Assembly: GCF_001571385.1 (NCBI RefSeq)
Contig: NZ_BCNW01000001.1
Span: 1,922,001-1,986,000 of the forward strand
Reading direction: 5' to 3'
Source: Methanofollis ethanolicus
GTDB lineage: Archaea > Halobacteriota > Methanomicrobia > Methanomicrobiales > Methanofollaceae
DNA length: 64,000 bases
Positions 46,364-55,555 of the stretch are shown in pieces. The notes under the pieces were generated by a model. That model had not been told where the DNA came from, searched no databases, and saw only the letters and a list, made by a program, of their open reading frames with translations. The first letter of the stretch is position 1, and every line of letters begins with the position of its first letter. A program made the position numbers and the translations under genes.

Positions 46364-46660
46364 ATGACAAAGCAGAGCGTAAAAGTGCGCCGCCTTGGCG
46401 TGATGTCCGTTGCATTCTTTTTTGCAATTCTGAGTGCCCTGTATGGCCTTGTCGCGGGAATCGTCGCTGTCACGATGGCCATATCTGGAACTGATCTGGG
46501 GATCATCGCCGCGATTACTGCGGGGATCGGAGGGATTCTCCTCACCATCGTGCTCTGGGCGATCGGCGGATTCATCGGCGGCGCGATTGCGGCGGTGATC
46601 TATAACTTCGTCTTCGCCGCGTCCGGAGGCATCCAGGTCGACCTCGACGTGGAGTCCTGA
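46364..46660 (+). CDS. Small membrane protein (DUF3566-like)
   Basis: 98 residues with an excellent ribosome site (AGGAGGGG, then GAAGGAG) before the ATG and AT-rich TATA sequence at about 46300-46325. The N-terminus KVRRLGVMSVAFFFAILSALYGLVAGIV has the RRLGVMSVA opening of DUF3566-like membrane proteins; two further segments (IIAAITAGIGGILLTIVLWA; FIGGAIAAVIYNFVFAASGG) follow. It ends with an acidic tail. Function unknown. Confidence 0.7.
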   Translation: MTKQSVKVRRLGVMSVAFFFAILSALYGLVAGIVAVTMAISGTDLGIIAAITAGIGGILLTIVLWAIGGFIGGAIAAVIYNFVFAASGGIQVDLDVES

Positions 46661-46791
46661 ACTGGAAACCTGATCTTCTTTTTCTTTACCCTTCAGGTCC
46701 AAAGAACCGGATCTCTTCCCGTGGATAGAGAGCGGGGCTGGTCCCTCCCTCGAACACATATTCATCGAAAAAAGGGAGGGAGAAACATCAG

Positions 46792-47217
46792 TTATGCCAT
46801 GCTCTGCGTGATGATGCCGTCCATCTCTGCGATGATCCCGGCGAGCGCCTCAGGGACCACACCGCCGACGGCCCGGACCGTCTTCCCCCCGGCTGTCACC
46901 TCATAGGAGAAGAGGTCGTACCCCTGCTGTGCGGGGGCGTACTTGTCCTGGAGGGAGAGGAAGGCCTCGGAGGTCGTCATCGATTGTATCCTCTGGAGAT
47001 CGTCGGCTTCGAGAGCGACCTCGGAGAGGTCGCCGTGGCGGGAGACCTCTGCGGTCCCGTTCTCGTACACGACGACGGTGTCGTTGAACCCTGCAAACCC
47101 GCCTGTCCTGTGATATTCGACCACGACAGGGGACGACGTGTCGGCCGAGGTGCACCCGGCCGTCCCGGCGAGGGCGAGGATACAGCCGAGAAAAAGGAGA
47201 GTCAGGATCTTTTTCAT
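46792..47217 (-). CDS. Lipoprotein of unknown function
   Basis: 141 residues. The signal peptide KKILTLLFLGCILALAGTAGC ends at a clear lipobox (AGTAGC, Cys22). The mature part has a beta-rich start (PVVVEYHRTGGFAGFNDTVVVYENG) and helical end; this resembles a family of small archaeal lipoproteins with a FxGxxD turn, of unknown role. It would sit on the outer membrane face. Confidence 0.7.
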   Translation of the reverse strand: MKKILTLLFLGCILALAGTAGCTSADTSSPVVVEYHRTGGFAGFNDTVVVYENGTAEVSRHGDLSEVALEADDLQRIQSMTTSEAFLSLQDKYAPAQQGYDLFSYEVTAGGKTVRAVGGVVPEALAGIIAEMDGIITQSMA

Positions 47218-47285
47218 GATAGGAGATGGACCTCTGTCGGCATAACTCTCTCGAACACTGCGAATATTTTCGAAGTCTCGCCTGT

Positions 47286-48120
47286 TCAGCGGGCCCGGAC
47301 GAACGTCCCCTCCCTGTACTCGCGGAACGCCTCCTCAAGTTCCTCATTGGTATTCATCACGATCGAGCCCGACCCGGCGATCGGTTCGCGGATGGGCCTG
47401 CCCGAGAAGAACAGGAAATGCAGGGAAGAGAGAGGAGAACCGATCGTGCCCTCGTCACCGTCACCGAAGAGGGCGCACTGGTATTCCCTGAGGTCCAGGG
47501 CCCCGAAACGACCCGACCCCCCGATGACATAGGCATAGACAGTGTGCCCAAGCCTCACGCCGTGGACGAAGACTGCACCCGGTGCCATCGTGACGTCGAA
47601 GACGTCGGGTTCAGCGACGATCTCCCGGACAGGGCCGTCGACCCCCTCCCGCCACCCCGCGATCACCCTGACCTCGCTCCGTCCCCATCGCGGACCACCG
47701 TGATCTTCCGACCTGATCTCCGGGTAGCGCGGCTCCATCATCCTGTGCGAGCGGGGCAGGTTCACCCGGAACTGGAAGCCACCCATCTTTCCGCCGACAG
47801 GTTTGGGCATTTCCGGGTAGACGAACCCCACCCCTGCGGTCATCCACTGCACGTCTCCCGCACCGATGGTCCCGGCATTGCCGATGCGGTCTGTCACCGT
47901 GCTCCACCCACCCGTCGAGCATGATGGTGACCATCTCGATGCCACTGTGCGGGTGCCAGGGAAAACCGTTAAGATAGTCCTCCAGATGGTCGGACCTGAA
48001 GCCGTCGAGCATCAGGAAGGGATCGAAGAGCGGCACCTCCCGGTGGCCGAAGACCCGCTGCAGCCTCACCGACACCCTCCACTATCTCCCGCGCCTCGAA
48101 GGCCCGGGCGACCCCCGTAT
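47286..48120 (-). pseudogene. Pirin-family gene broken by two frameshifts
   Basis: The coding pattern passes through three frames. The N-terminal piece reads VARAFEAREIVEGVG (about 48070-48115). It continues in another frame as RLQRVFGHREVPLFDPFLML and HPHSGIEMVTIMLDGWVEHGD (about 47900-48075). The third piece reads RIGNAGTIGAGDVQWMTAGVGFVYPEMP to a stop at 47286. HPHSGIE and the GDVQWMTAG stretch are the metal-binding cupin motifs of pirin. Frame changes fall near 48068 and 47893. With the frame restored it would be a full-length pirin of about 275 residues, so the breaks are recent or are sequencing errors. Confidence 0.75.
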
Positions 48121-48192
48121 CTGTGGCATGCGAACGGAGAGGCGACGTCGGCCTATAGGATCTACCCCGGACAAAAAAAGGTCGAGAATAAA

Positions 48193-48417
48193 TCAGGAGA
48201 TATGGATGACCTCGACCGGGCACCCCTCCGCGGCCTCCCGCACGCAGTCTTCCAGTTCTTCGGGCGCCTCTCCCTCCGCAGGATCCCCTCCGGCCCTGTA
48301 TTCTCCGACGATCTGGCTCAGCGTGTCGTCAGGGCTCTCCTCAAACACATCAGGACAGGTCTCCCAGCACAGGGCACACCCCGTGCAGTCCTCGCGGTCA
48401 ATAGTGATCCGTACCAT
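48193..48417 (-). CDS. Small ferredoxin
   Basis: 74 residues from the ATG at 48417, preceded by AAGGAGGAAGG; the open frame nine codons upstream is not needed. The cluster motif DCTGCALCWETCPDVF (C12, C15, C18?, C22 region) and a later CVREAAEGCPVEVIHI give the Cys set of a single-cluster 3Fe-4S or 4Fe-4S ferredoxin. Strongly acidic, as usual for an electron carrier. It would serve an unknown redox partner in the cytosol. Confidence 0.88.
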   Translation of the reverse strand: MVRITIDREDCTGCALCWETCPDVFEESPDDTLSQIVGEYRAGGDPAEGEAPEELEDCVREAAEGCPVEVIHIS

Positions 48418-48667
48418 GGTCCTTCCTCCTTCGTAGACACCCAAGATACACCGATCTCATATAATCCTTCGGTCTCCGGAGTGCAGGGCGGTCGGCCGGA
48501 TCCGGCAGGGCCACGCGGAGATCCCGAACGCCCGTACTCTTCACGCGCGGATGCGATATCTTCAACGGGTCCGGCACATCACCCCCCCATGAACGGCCTC
48601 ATGAACCCCTTCCGGGACGGACATCACTATATGGAAACCTGGTTCGGACTCCCGTTTTCGGTGGAGA

Positions 48668-48948
48668 ATGGTGCTCCTCTGGTGGGCCCTTCTCCTTGCC
48701 ATCGGCTGGCTGGTGTACCGCGACGCCGAGCAGAGGGGAATGAACGGCCTGCTCTGGTTCATCCTGATCATCCTCCCCTCTGTCGGGACCATCTTTCTCA
48801 TCCTCTACGTCCTCGTGAGGGAAACGTCTGACCGGAGTCAGGTCTCAGAGAGGGACCGTGCGCTCGATATGCTCAAGGAGAGAGATATACAATGGGGGAG
48901 ATATCGGAGGAGGAATACAGACGGAGAAAAAAGGAACTGGAAAGATAA
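48668..48948 (+). pseudogene. SHOCT-domain membrane protein, frameshifted
   Basis: The first frame begins MVLLWWALLLAIGWLVYRDAEQRG and has a second membrane segment (WFILIILPSVGTIFLILYVLV), then a helix ending ALDMLKER near 48887. In the next frame the sequence continues YTMGEISEEEYRRRKKELER and a stop at 48948, the SHOCT motif that ends many short membrane proteins. Removing one GA from the run GAGAGAGA at about 48880-48888 would restore a protein of about 92 residues. As it stands the first frame runs on to 49228 with noise. Confidence 0.65.
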
Positions 48949-48974
48949 AGGTGTCCCGGAACACCGGGAGACAT

Positions 48975-49277
48975 CTACCACCGGAACTTCTCCTGCTTTC
49001 TGGCCATCTCGTCGAAGGGGAGGAGGGCGTACCCGTGCACCTTCCCGAAATCGTCCAGTTCGATCTCCAGGTACAACTGAAGATCGCCGTGCTCCATCAC
49101 CACCGTCGCCGGGTCTCCTCCTTTCTGCACAAAGCCCCAGTCTCCAAGATCTCCTGCGATGTCGGCAAAAGGTTTGCCGCCATGAGCATCAAAGAGCGCT
49201 TCCACTTTCTCCATCATCTCGACCCTGAAGTCCTGGCCGACCATCTGCGGACCGATCATTGTCACCGTCTCCTGCAT
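48975..49277 (-). CDS. Hypothetical protein, 100 residues
   Basis: The sequence ETVTMIGPQMVGQDFRVEMMEKVEALFDAHGGKPFADIAG and DLQLYLEIELDDFGKVHGYA is balanced and acidic, with no low-complexity part, and looks like a real small cytosolic protein with an alpha/beta pattern. No family is recognised. Several Met codons within the first 20 residues leave the start open. It converges on the frameshifted SHOCT gene. Confidence 0.55.
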   Translation of the reverse strand: MQETVTMIGPQMVGQDFRVEMMEKVEALFDAHGGKPFADIAGDLGDWGFVQKGGDPATVVMEHGDLQLYLEIELDDFGKVHGYALLPFDEMARKQEKFRW

Positions 49278-49927
49278 GAAATGTCACCACGAATATAAAA
49301 ATATGAACATACGCAGGCACATCGGCAGCCAGACAGAATTATGCCCATATTCAATGAGATAAGAGGACTTTATCACCCAACAGACAGTCAGGAAAGGGCC
49401 ACCTGACGCCCGGAGCAGGAACTGCGAGGGGAACATTAAAGTGCATATCCTGGACCTGAACCGGGCATAGCGGACCAGACACAGAAACAATAATGATATT
49501 CTTTTGTTTTCCCCGTGGACACTCCCCAGAATCGGCATATATCTACCTCAATCCCGCAGAGGTTTGAGATTTCAATCATACTATCGGGAGCATAACAGGC
49601 CGGATGGATAAAATATAAATATAATCATCGTGTAGTGACGATACGACCGAACCACGGGGGGACGGTTTTCGTTCAGATTCAATCGTCAGGTATCTTCTCT
49701 GACCTGTCACACGGCAGACATGCGTGACTCCGGGGTCTAAAAGAGTTACGGCCCAGGGCACTGCGACAGGATGGATCCTGAACAGACGACAGAGGGGATC
49801 GTATCTCTGGATTATCCGTCAGAACCCCCGAAGAGCGACCCGGCGACCCGCCCCCGCAGGGCACCGCTCTTGTGCATTCGGTCACAGCCTCACCCCATCT
49901 ATAGACCACCCTGAGGAGGGACCATCC
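49278..49927 (+). promoter_or_regulatory. Intergenic region upstream of the glycan operon
   Basis: 650 bases without a convincing gene. AAAATATAAATATAATC (49608-49624) is a strong TATA candidate about 300 bases before the first gene of the glycan operon, which would give a long leader if used. The open frame starting at 49724 is in frame with the glycosyltransferase but lacks family likeness before 49928. Confidence 0.4.
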
Positions 49928-51058
49928 ATGAAAATACTCCAGATCGTTCCCTACTGTCTCCCCTATCATGGCGGGCAGGAGCGCTATGTCTACAACCTCA
50001 GCAAATATCTTGTCAGGCACGGCCATGACGTCGAGATCATCACCTCGAACTATCCATACAGCCAGAAGTGCGAGACCTCAGAAGGCATCAGAATAACCCG
50101 GCACCGCTGTCTCGCCCGCCCCATGAGAAACCCCCTCACCCCCGCGTTCATGACCCTGACGCGGGAGAGCAGGGAGTGCGACATCGTCCATACCCATAAC
50201 GAACACAGCACCGCCGCCATGGCGGCTGCGTTTCTCAGGAACGGCAGGTGCGCCCCTCTCATCCTGACCTGCCACGGCCAGTTGATCTTCGGCGACAATT
50301 TCAGGGACACCCTGGAAAAGGTCTACAGCAAGACCATCGGCAGGGGCATTTTTTCCCGTGTGGACAGGATCGCCGTGAACTCCACGGACGACAGGGACTA
50401 TGTCCTCTCCATCAACGCCTCCGTCTCGGACAAGATCGATATCCTCCACAACGCCATCGACCCCGAATTTTTCGACAGCGTCAGGGGCGCAAACGGGATC
50501 TTCGACCTCAGCGGCAGGACCAACCTCCTCTATGTCGGCAGGTTGATCCGGAGAAAGGGCCTGGAATGGTTGATCAGAGCGATGGCCATCATCAAGCAGT
50601 CGGGCAATGGCCGGGACGTCAGGTGCATCCTGGTCGGCGAGGGGGAGGACAGGGAATACTTCGAGCGCCTGATCAGGGAGCAGGGAGTCGAAGGGTCGGT
50701 GGTGCTGGCAGGCGACGTCGGTCTCGACGAACTCGTATACCTGTATCGGCACGCCGACCTCTTTGTCCTCCCATCACTCTCCGAAGTCTGCCCGACCGTC
50801 GTGCTGGAGGCGATGTACTTCGGCATGCCTGTCGTCACGACCGACATTCCCGGGGTTAGGGACCACTTCGCGGGATCTGCTCTCCTTGTGCCGCCGAAAG
50901 ACGAGGCATCGCTCGCGCGCGCGATCTTGAGCGTCATCGACGATAAGAACCTGACGGCCAGACTCGCCCGGGCAGGACAGGACCTGGTCACCGGGAAATA
51001 TGTCTGGAGCCGGGTCTCGAAGGCCTACGAGTCGATATACCGCTCGATGGGGGCGTGA
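49928..51058 (+). CDS. Glycosyltransferase, family 4 type
   Basis: 376 residues from the ATG at 49928, which has GAGGAGG upstream. The start MKILQIVPYCLPYHGGQERYVYNL and the C-terminal donor-sugar domain (NLLYVGRLIRRKGLEWLIRA; LFVLPSLSEVCPTVVLEAMYFGMPVVTTDIPG) are typical of GT-B retaining glycosyltransferases. The acceptor and donor are unknown. First gene of a seven-gene operon with overlapping or near-touching genes that builds a surface glycan. Confidence 0.92.
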   Translation: MKILQIVPYCLPYHGGQERYVYNLSKYLVRHGHDVEIITSNYPYSQKCETSEGIRITRHRCLARPMRNPLTPAFMTLTRESRECDIVHTHNEHSTAAMAAAFLRNGRCAPLILTCHGQLIFGDNFRDTLEKVYSKTIGRGIFSRVDRIAVNSTDDRDYVLSINASVSDKIDILHNAIDPEFFDSVRGANGIFDLSGRTNLLYVGRLIRRKGLEWLIRAMAIIKQSGNGRDVRCILVGEGEDREYFERLIREQGVEGSVVLAGDVGLDELVYLYRHADLFVLPSLSEVCPTVVLEAMYFGMPVVTTDIPGVRDHFAGSALLVPPKDEASLARAILSVIDDKNLTARLARAGQDLVTGKYVWSRVSKAYESIYRSMGA

Positions 51059-51060
51059 AG

Positions 51061-52245
51061 ATGCGGGTGGGACTGTTTACGACCGATTTCCCCTATAAAA
51101 AACCCTTTGTGGACGAGGTCCCCGAAGGCGGTGCCTATGTCAGGAGCGGCGTCGGCGAGGTCGTCTATCACCTTGCCCTGGAACTGGAGAAACTCGGCCA
51201 TGAGATCGGGATCTTCACGACCTCGGCCGACAGAGACGACCACACCGAGGAGACGGGCGGGATTACGGTTTTCCGGTACGGGAAAGACCTGAAACTTGCG
51301 GAGACCGAGATCTCCCTGAAGTACCTGCGGGGGCGGGACACCCCGTCCCTCGACGTCATCCACCTCCACGCCGGGTCGCCGCCTGCCACCCTTGCGGCAC
51401 TCGGCCATCTCAGAAAAAACCGGACGCCCTTTGTCGTCACCCATCACCTCGACCCCGACATGGGGTCGGGAAACCTCCTCAGGCGGGCATTGCTGTACGG
51501 CTATTCAGGATATTACCTGAGACAGTCTTTTGCAAAGAGCGACCGGATCATCGCCCTGTCGCAGGAGGTCGTCGCCTCGTCCCCGCACCTCCGGCCTTTC
51601 CGGGATCGGATCAGCGTCATCCCGAATGGGATCGATATCGCCGAACTGGAGACGCCCCTCGCGAAAAAAGAGTGCAGGAACAGGTTAGGACTCCCGGACG
51701 AGGGAACGATCGTCCTCTTCCTCGGGAACCTCGTGCCCCGGAAAGGGCCGCACGTCCTCCTCACGTCGATGCAGACCGTCCTCAGGGAGGCGCCCGACAC
51801 CACCCTCGTCCTTGCCGGGACGATCACGCCCTTCGGGGAGGGCCTCAGGGAAGAGGCGCGGGCCCTCTCCCTGGAGAAGAACGTCGTCTTCACCGGGACC
51901 GTGGGGGAGGAAACGAAAAAGATGCTGTACCATGCCGCGGACATCTTTGCCCTCCCCTCCTTCGGGGAGGCGTACCCCCTCACCATCCTGGAGGCGGCCG
52001 CGTGCGGACTGCCGGCGGTGGTGAGCGGGCTTGCAGTCTTCAGGGCCCAGGTCCGCGACGGCGAGAACGGACTCTTCAGCAGGACTGGCGATCCTGGGGA
52101 CCTCGGCGCAAAAATTCTCCGCCTGATCGCTGCGAGGGAGGAGAGGGAGAGAATGGGCAGGAATGCACGGTCTGCCGTGCAGAACCTGAACTGGGACAGG
52201 ATCGCCGCGGCACACCAGGCAGTCTACGAGGAGGTGCTCAGGTGA
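51061..52245 (+). CDS. Glycosyltransferase, family 4 type
   Basis: 394 residues from the ATG at 51061; a GTG two codons earlier overlaps the stop of the preceding gene and is also possible. GT-B fold: GGAYVRSGVGEVVYHLALELEKLGHEIGIF in the acceptor domain, and VLFLGNLVPRKGPHVLL with DIFALPSFGEAYPLTILEAAACGLPAVVS in the donor domain. The E-x7-E pattern of GT4 (FGEAYPLTILE) is clear. Part of the surface-glycan operon. Confidence 0.92.
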   Translation: MRVGLFTTDFPYKKPFVDEVPEGGAYVRSGVGEVVYHLALELEKLGHEIGIFTTSADRDDHTEETGGITVFRYGKDLKLAETEISLKYLRGRDTPSLDVIHLHAGSPPATLAALGHLRKNRTPFVVTHHLDPDMGSGNLLRRALLYGYSGYYLRQSFAKSDRIIALSQEVVASSPHLRPFRDRISVIPNGIDIAELETPLAKKECRNRLGLPDEGTIVLFLGNLVPRKGPHVLLTSMQTVLREAPDTTLVLAGTITPFGEGLREEARALSLEKNVVFTGTVGEETKKMLYHAADIFALPSFGEAYPLTILEAAACGLPAVVSGLAVFRAQVRDGENGLFSRTGDPGDLGAKILRLIAAREERERMGRNARSAVQNLNWDRIAAAHQAVYEEVLR

Positions 52246-53249
52246 GGGTCGGCATCATCGGCCCCCTCTCCGGCGAGGAGGACGAGGGGTTCAGGAATGT
52301 CACCGCACGGTTTGTCGAACACCTCGGCAACCGCCACGACGTCATCCCCCTCGACGTCGGCGGGATCTCCTCCCCCCTCTTCTGGAAGATGGTGCGGGAC
52401 GTCTCCCCCGATGTCGTCCACTACATGACAGCACCGACATTCTCCAGTTTCCTGGCGCTGAAGGCGGCGAGGGCCCTCTCCAGAAACGACACGAAACTGG
52501 TGATGTCGGCCCTGCACCCGAATTGCCTCCCTGTGCTCAGGAACCCGGTCGTCCGCGCTCTCGTCCCCCGTTTCCCGCCCGACCTCATCATCACCCAGTC
52601 GCCGGAGGCATCCCGCCTCCTGAAAGAGACCGGGGCGCGGGTACGGCTTCTTCCGCACGGCGTCGATACCGTGAGGTTCAGGCCGGTTGCTGTGGGTGAG
52701 AAGGGGAGGCTGCGGGAGAAGTACGACCTCGACAGGGACGTCTTCGTCCTCCTCCATGTCGGCCACGTCAAACCCGACCGCGGCCTCGGACAACTTCTCC
52801 GGCTCCAGCAGACTATCCCGGACTGTCAGGTCGTCATCGTCGGGAGCCCCCGCTTCGCGCGGGACCGAAAATATGCAGCGTACCTCAGGGAGCACGGGTG
52901 CATCGTCATGGAGGGATATTACAGCCGGATCGAGGAACTCTACCAGCTTGCCGACTGCTACGTCTTTCCCCGGGGAAAGACGCTCTTTCTCCCCCTCACG
53001 GTCATGGAGGCGATGGCCTGCAACCTCCCGGTGGTTACCGCCCCCTTCGACGGGATCACGCCGTTCTTCCCTGAAGGGAAGGGCCTCTTCGTCGCCAGGT
53101 CGGGAGAAGAGTATTCAGGATATGTGCGCATGGCACTGGAGGAGAGAGGGACAGTCGCAACACGGGAGAAGGTGCTCCCCTGCTCCTGGGGCCGCGTGGC
53201 CGACGAGATCAGTGGCATGTACCGAACGCTCTGCGGAGGAAGACCATGA
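52242..53249 (+). CDS. Glycosyltransferase, family 4 type
   Basis: 335 residues from a GTG that overlaps the preceding stop (GTGA). N-terminal MRVGIIGPLSGEEDEGFRN; later LLHVGHVKPDRGLGQLLRLQ and DCYVFPRGKTLFLPLTVMEAMACNLPVVTAPFDG show the GT-B donor site with the E of TVMEAMAC. Shorter than usual for GT4. It overlaps the next gene by four bases. Confidence 0.85.
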   Translation: MRVGIIGPLSGEEDEGFRNVTARFVEHLGNRHDVIPLDVGGISSPLFWKMVRDVSPDVVHYMTAPTFSSFLALKAARALSRNDTKLVMSALHPNCLPVLRNPVVRALVPRFPPDLIITQSPEASRLLKETGARVRLLPHGVDTVRFRPVAVGEKGRLREKYDLDRDVFVLLHVGHVKPDRGLGQLLRLQQTIPDCQVVIVGSPRFARDRKYAAYLREHGCIVMEGYYSRIEELYQLADCYVFPRGKTLFLPLTVMEAMACNLPVVTAPFDGITPFFPEGKGLFVARSGEEYSGYVRMALEERGTVATREKVLPCSWGRVADEISGMYRTLCGGRP

Positions 53250-53911
53250 GACGAGGAAAGATCATCTGCTTTACCGGGATTGACGGGTCAGGGAAGACGA
53301 CCCTTGCAAAGTATCTGACTGACGAACTGCACAGGCGTGGGGTCGACACCCGGTATGTCTATGGACGGTATCAGCCCGCCGCGCTCAGGCCCCTGATGTA
53401 CCTGGGGAAACTCCTCTTTTTCCGGAACAAGGATATGTTCCAGGACTACTCCGATTATGCGGGGTCGAAGAAGGAGACGGCACAGGAGCACACCCTGCTC
53501 GCCCGCCTCTATCAGCGCCTCCTCTTCTGGGAGTACGCCCTCCAGTTGACCCTCAGGGTCTCCCTCCCGGTCGCCCTCTTCAACAGGACCCTTGTCTGCG
53601 ACCGTTATATCATCGACACCATCGTCACCGACCTCGCCGTCGACTTCCACTACTCTGAGGAGGAGGTGGAGGAGGTGATCCGGAAGATGTACGGCCGTTT
53701 CCCGCGGCCAGACATCACCTTCCTGATCGATCTGCCCGAAGAGGTAGCAATGAAACGAAAGGACGACACGCCCTCTGTCCGGTACCTTGAGGAGAGGCGG
53801 CGGCTGTACCTCATGTCGGCGGCGACCGTCGGCGCCGTCGTCCTCGACGGGTCTCTGCCAGGCGAGACGATCAGGCAGAGCGTCCTCAGGTACACGGGGA
53901 TGGCGTCATGA
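53246..53911 (+). CDS. Thymidylate-kinase-like P-loop kinase
   Basis: 221 residues, start ATG overlapping the previous stop (ATGA). The Walker A motif GIDGSGKTT (residues 11-19) and the DRY-like CDRYIIDTIVTDLA with a following Walker-B-like DITFLIDLP are those of dTMP-kinase relatives. It is embedded in a glycosyltransferase operon, so it may phosphorylate a lipid, a sugar or a nucleotide for glycan synthesis, not thymidylate in general metabolism. The LID region is short. Confidence 0.85.
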   Translation: MRRGKIICFTGIDGSGKTTLAKYLTDELHRRGVDTRYVYGRYQPAALRPLMYLGKLLFFRNKDMFQDYSDYAGSKKETAQEHTLLARLYQRLLFWEYALQLTLRVSLPVALFNRTLVCDRYIIDTIVTDLAVDFHYSEEEVEEVIRKMYGRFPRPDITFLIDLPEEVAMKRKDDTPSVRYLEERRRLYLMSAATVGAVVLDGSLPGETIRQSVLRYTGMAS

Positions 53912-55389
53912 CGCGGCTTGCCGTGATCGGGATCGACAGCATGGACTCCCTGCTTGTCGACGCCTTTATCGACGACCTGCCGAACCTCAGGCGACTGAAG
54001 GAGGCATCACCGCCGATCGCCATGCACTCGGTCTTTCCCCCGGACTCTGACACGGCATGGGCGACCATCTACACCGGCCTGAACCCGGCTGAGCACGGGG
54101 TGGTCCACTTCGTCGACCCCCTGGAGAAGACCTCGATCTACCAGACAGACTACCTCGACTCATCCCTGGTGCGGGGCAGGACCTTCTGGGACGCTGCAGG
54201 GGAGGCAGGAAAGAAGGTCTGTGTCGTCAACCCGCATATCGGGTACCCCGTCTGGGCGGTCAACGGCACGATGGTGAGCAGGAGCCCGAAGAATACCGGC
54301 GTCCAGGCTTATCCCGAGACCGCCGCCGTTATCGCCGGCGACGGCCTCCTGATGCCCGACAGGATCCCTGACTCGAAAGGGGAATACCAGGAGTACCTCG
54401 AACGCCTCGAATCCGTCGTCAGGAAGGAGGCCGCCGTCGCCGGAGACCTGATGCGCTCGACCCGGTGGGACCTCTTCTTCTTTTATTCCTCGGCCCTCGA
54501 CTTTGTCCAGCACATCTTCTGGAATTACTGCGACCCGAAGGATCCCATGTATCCGGGCGACGACAACCCCTTCCGGGACACCATCAGGCACTTCTACCGC
54601 ACCTACGACGAGGTCGTCGGGTCCCTCACCACCGACCTCCCGCCCGACACCGCCGTGATCGTCATGAGCGACCACGGCCACACGATGCGGCCGTCAGACC
54701 TCGTCAACATCAACGAGGTCCTGCGGCTGAAGGGCTATCTTGTCGCGAACAACGGGATCTCGGCGCCGATAAAAAATGCCGGGGAGAAGGCGAAAAGGGC
54801 GGCGGTGAACATCATCCAGAGGACGGCACTCCGCGGGACCGCTCTCAGGATCCTCAGGAAACACCCGGGGATCAAGGAGTACTACACGGTCCCCTCGTCC
54901 ATCGACTTCGGTCGGACGGTGGCGCACTGCACCGACCTCTCCGGCATGAAGGCCTACAACTACGGGGGGATCCTCGTTGCGCGGGAGAAACTGGGGGAGA
55001 AGCGGTACGACGAGGTGAGGAGGGAGATCATCGACCTCCTCACCTCGTACACCCTGCCAGGCGGTGCACCGGCCTTCGAGTGGGTCCGTGAAAGGGAGGC
55101 ACTCTACCAGGGGCGGCACCTGGACAAGTACCCGGACATCCTCTTCAAACTGAGGGAGGGGTACGGTGCTGGTTGGGCGATCCACGAGTCGGTCTTCTCG
55201 ACGTCGAACACCCACAGTTTCTATCCGGGTTCCCACCGGGGGGACACCCCGGTCTTCTTCCTCCGGGCACCCGGCGCCAGCAATCAGCCCCTGACAGAGG
55301 CGGGTCTGGAGGACGTCAGCCCCACGATCCTGGAGATTCTCGGAATAGGGGGAGACGGCAGGGGTGGGAGCGGAAAGAGCCTTATCTAA
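53908..55389 (+). CDS. Alkaline-phosphatase-superfamily phosphodiesterase
   Basis: 493 residues, start ATG overlapping the preceding stop (ATGA). The first metal ligand is in AVIGIDSMDS, the nucleophile Thr probably in SDTAWATIYTGLNP, and metal sites follow in DFVQHIFWNY and VIMSDHGHTMRP. This is the layout of type I phosphodiesterase/nucleotide pyrophosphatase enzymes (AP superfamily). Such proteins add or remove phospho-groups on surface glycans. No signal peptide, so it should act in the cytosol, possibly on a lipid-linked precursor. Confidence 0.9.
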   Translation: MTRLAVIGIDSMDSLLVDAFIDDLPNLRRLKEASPPIAMHSVFPPDSDTAWATIYTGLNPAEHGVVHFVDPLEKTSIYQTDYLDSSLVRGRTFWDAAGEAGKKVCVVNPHIGYPVWAVNGTMVSRSPKNTGVQAYPETAAVIAGDGLLMPDRIPDSKGEYQEYLERLESVVRKEAAVAGDLMRSTRWDLFFFYSSALDFVQHIFWNYCDPKDPMYPGDDNPFRDTIRHFYRTYDEVVGSLTTDLPPDTAVIVMSDHGHTMRPSDLVNINEVLRLKGYLVANNGISAPIKNAGEKAKRAAVNIIQRTALRGTALRILRKHPGIKEYYTVPSSIDFGRTVAHCTDLSGMKAYNYGGILVAREKLGEKRYDEVRREIIDLLTSYTLPGGAPAFEWVREREALYQGRHLDKYPDILFKLREGYGAGWAIHESVFSTSNTHSFYPGSHRGDTPVFFLRAPGASNQPLTEAGLEDVSPTILEILGIGGDGRGGSGKSLI

Positions 55390-55555
55390 AGATAGGCCGG
55401 AGATCTTGCCGGACTTTCAGGGCCCGACCGGCACCTGATAGAGGAACGGAACGACGAAAAAAAGGTAACCCGGCGATCCCCCTCCGAGGTGGAGAGAATA
55501 CATATATACCATGATGCAGATTACGACCATACGTCCGCCCCCTGAGAGGACATCT

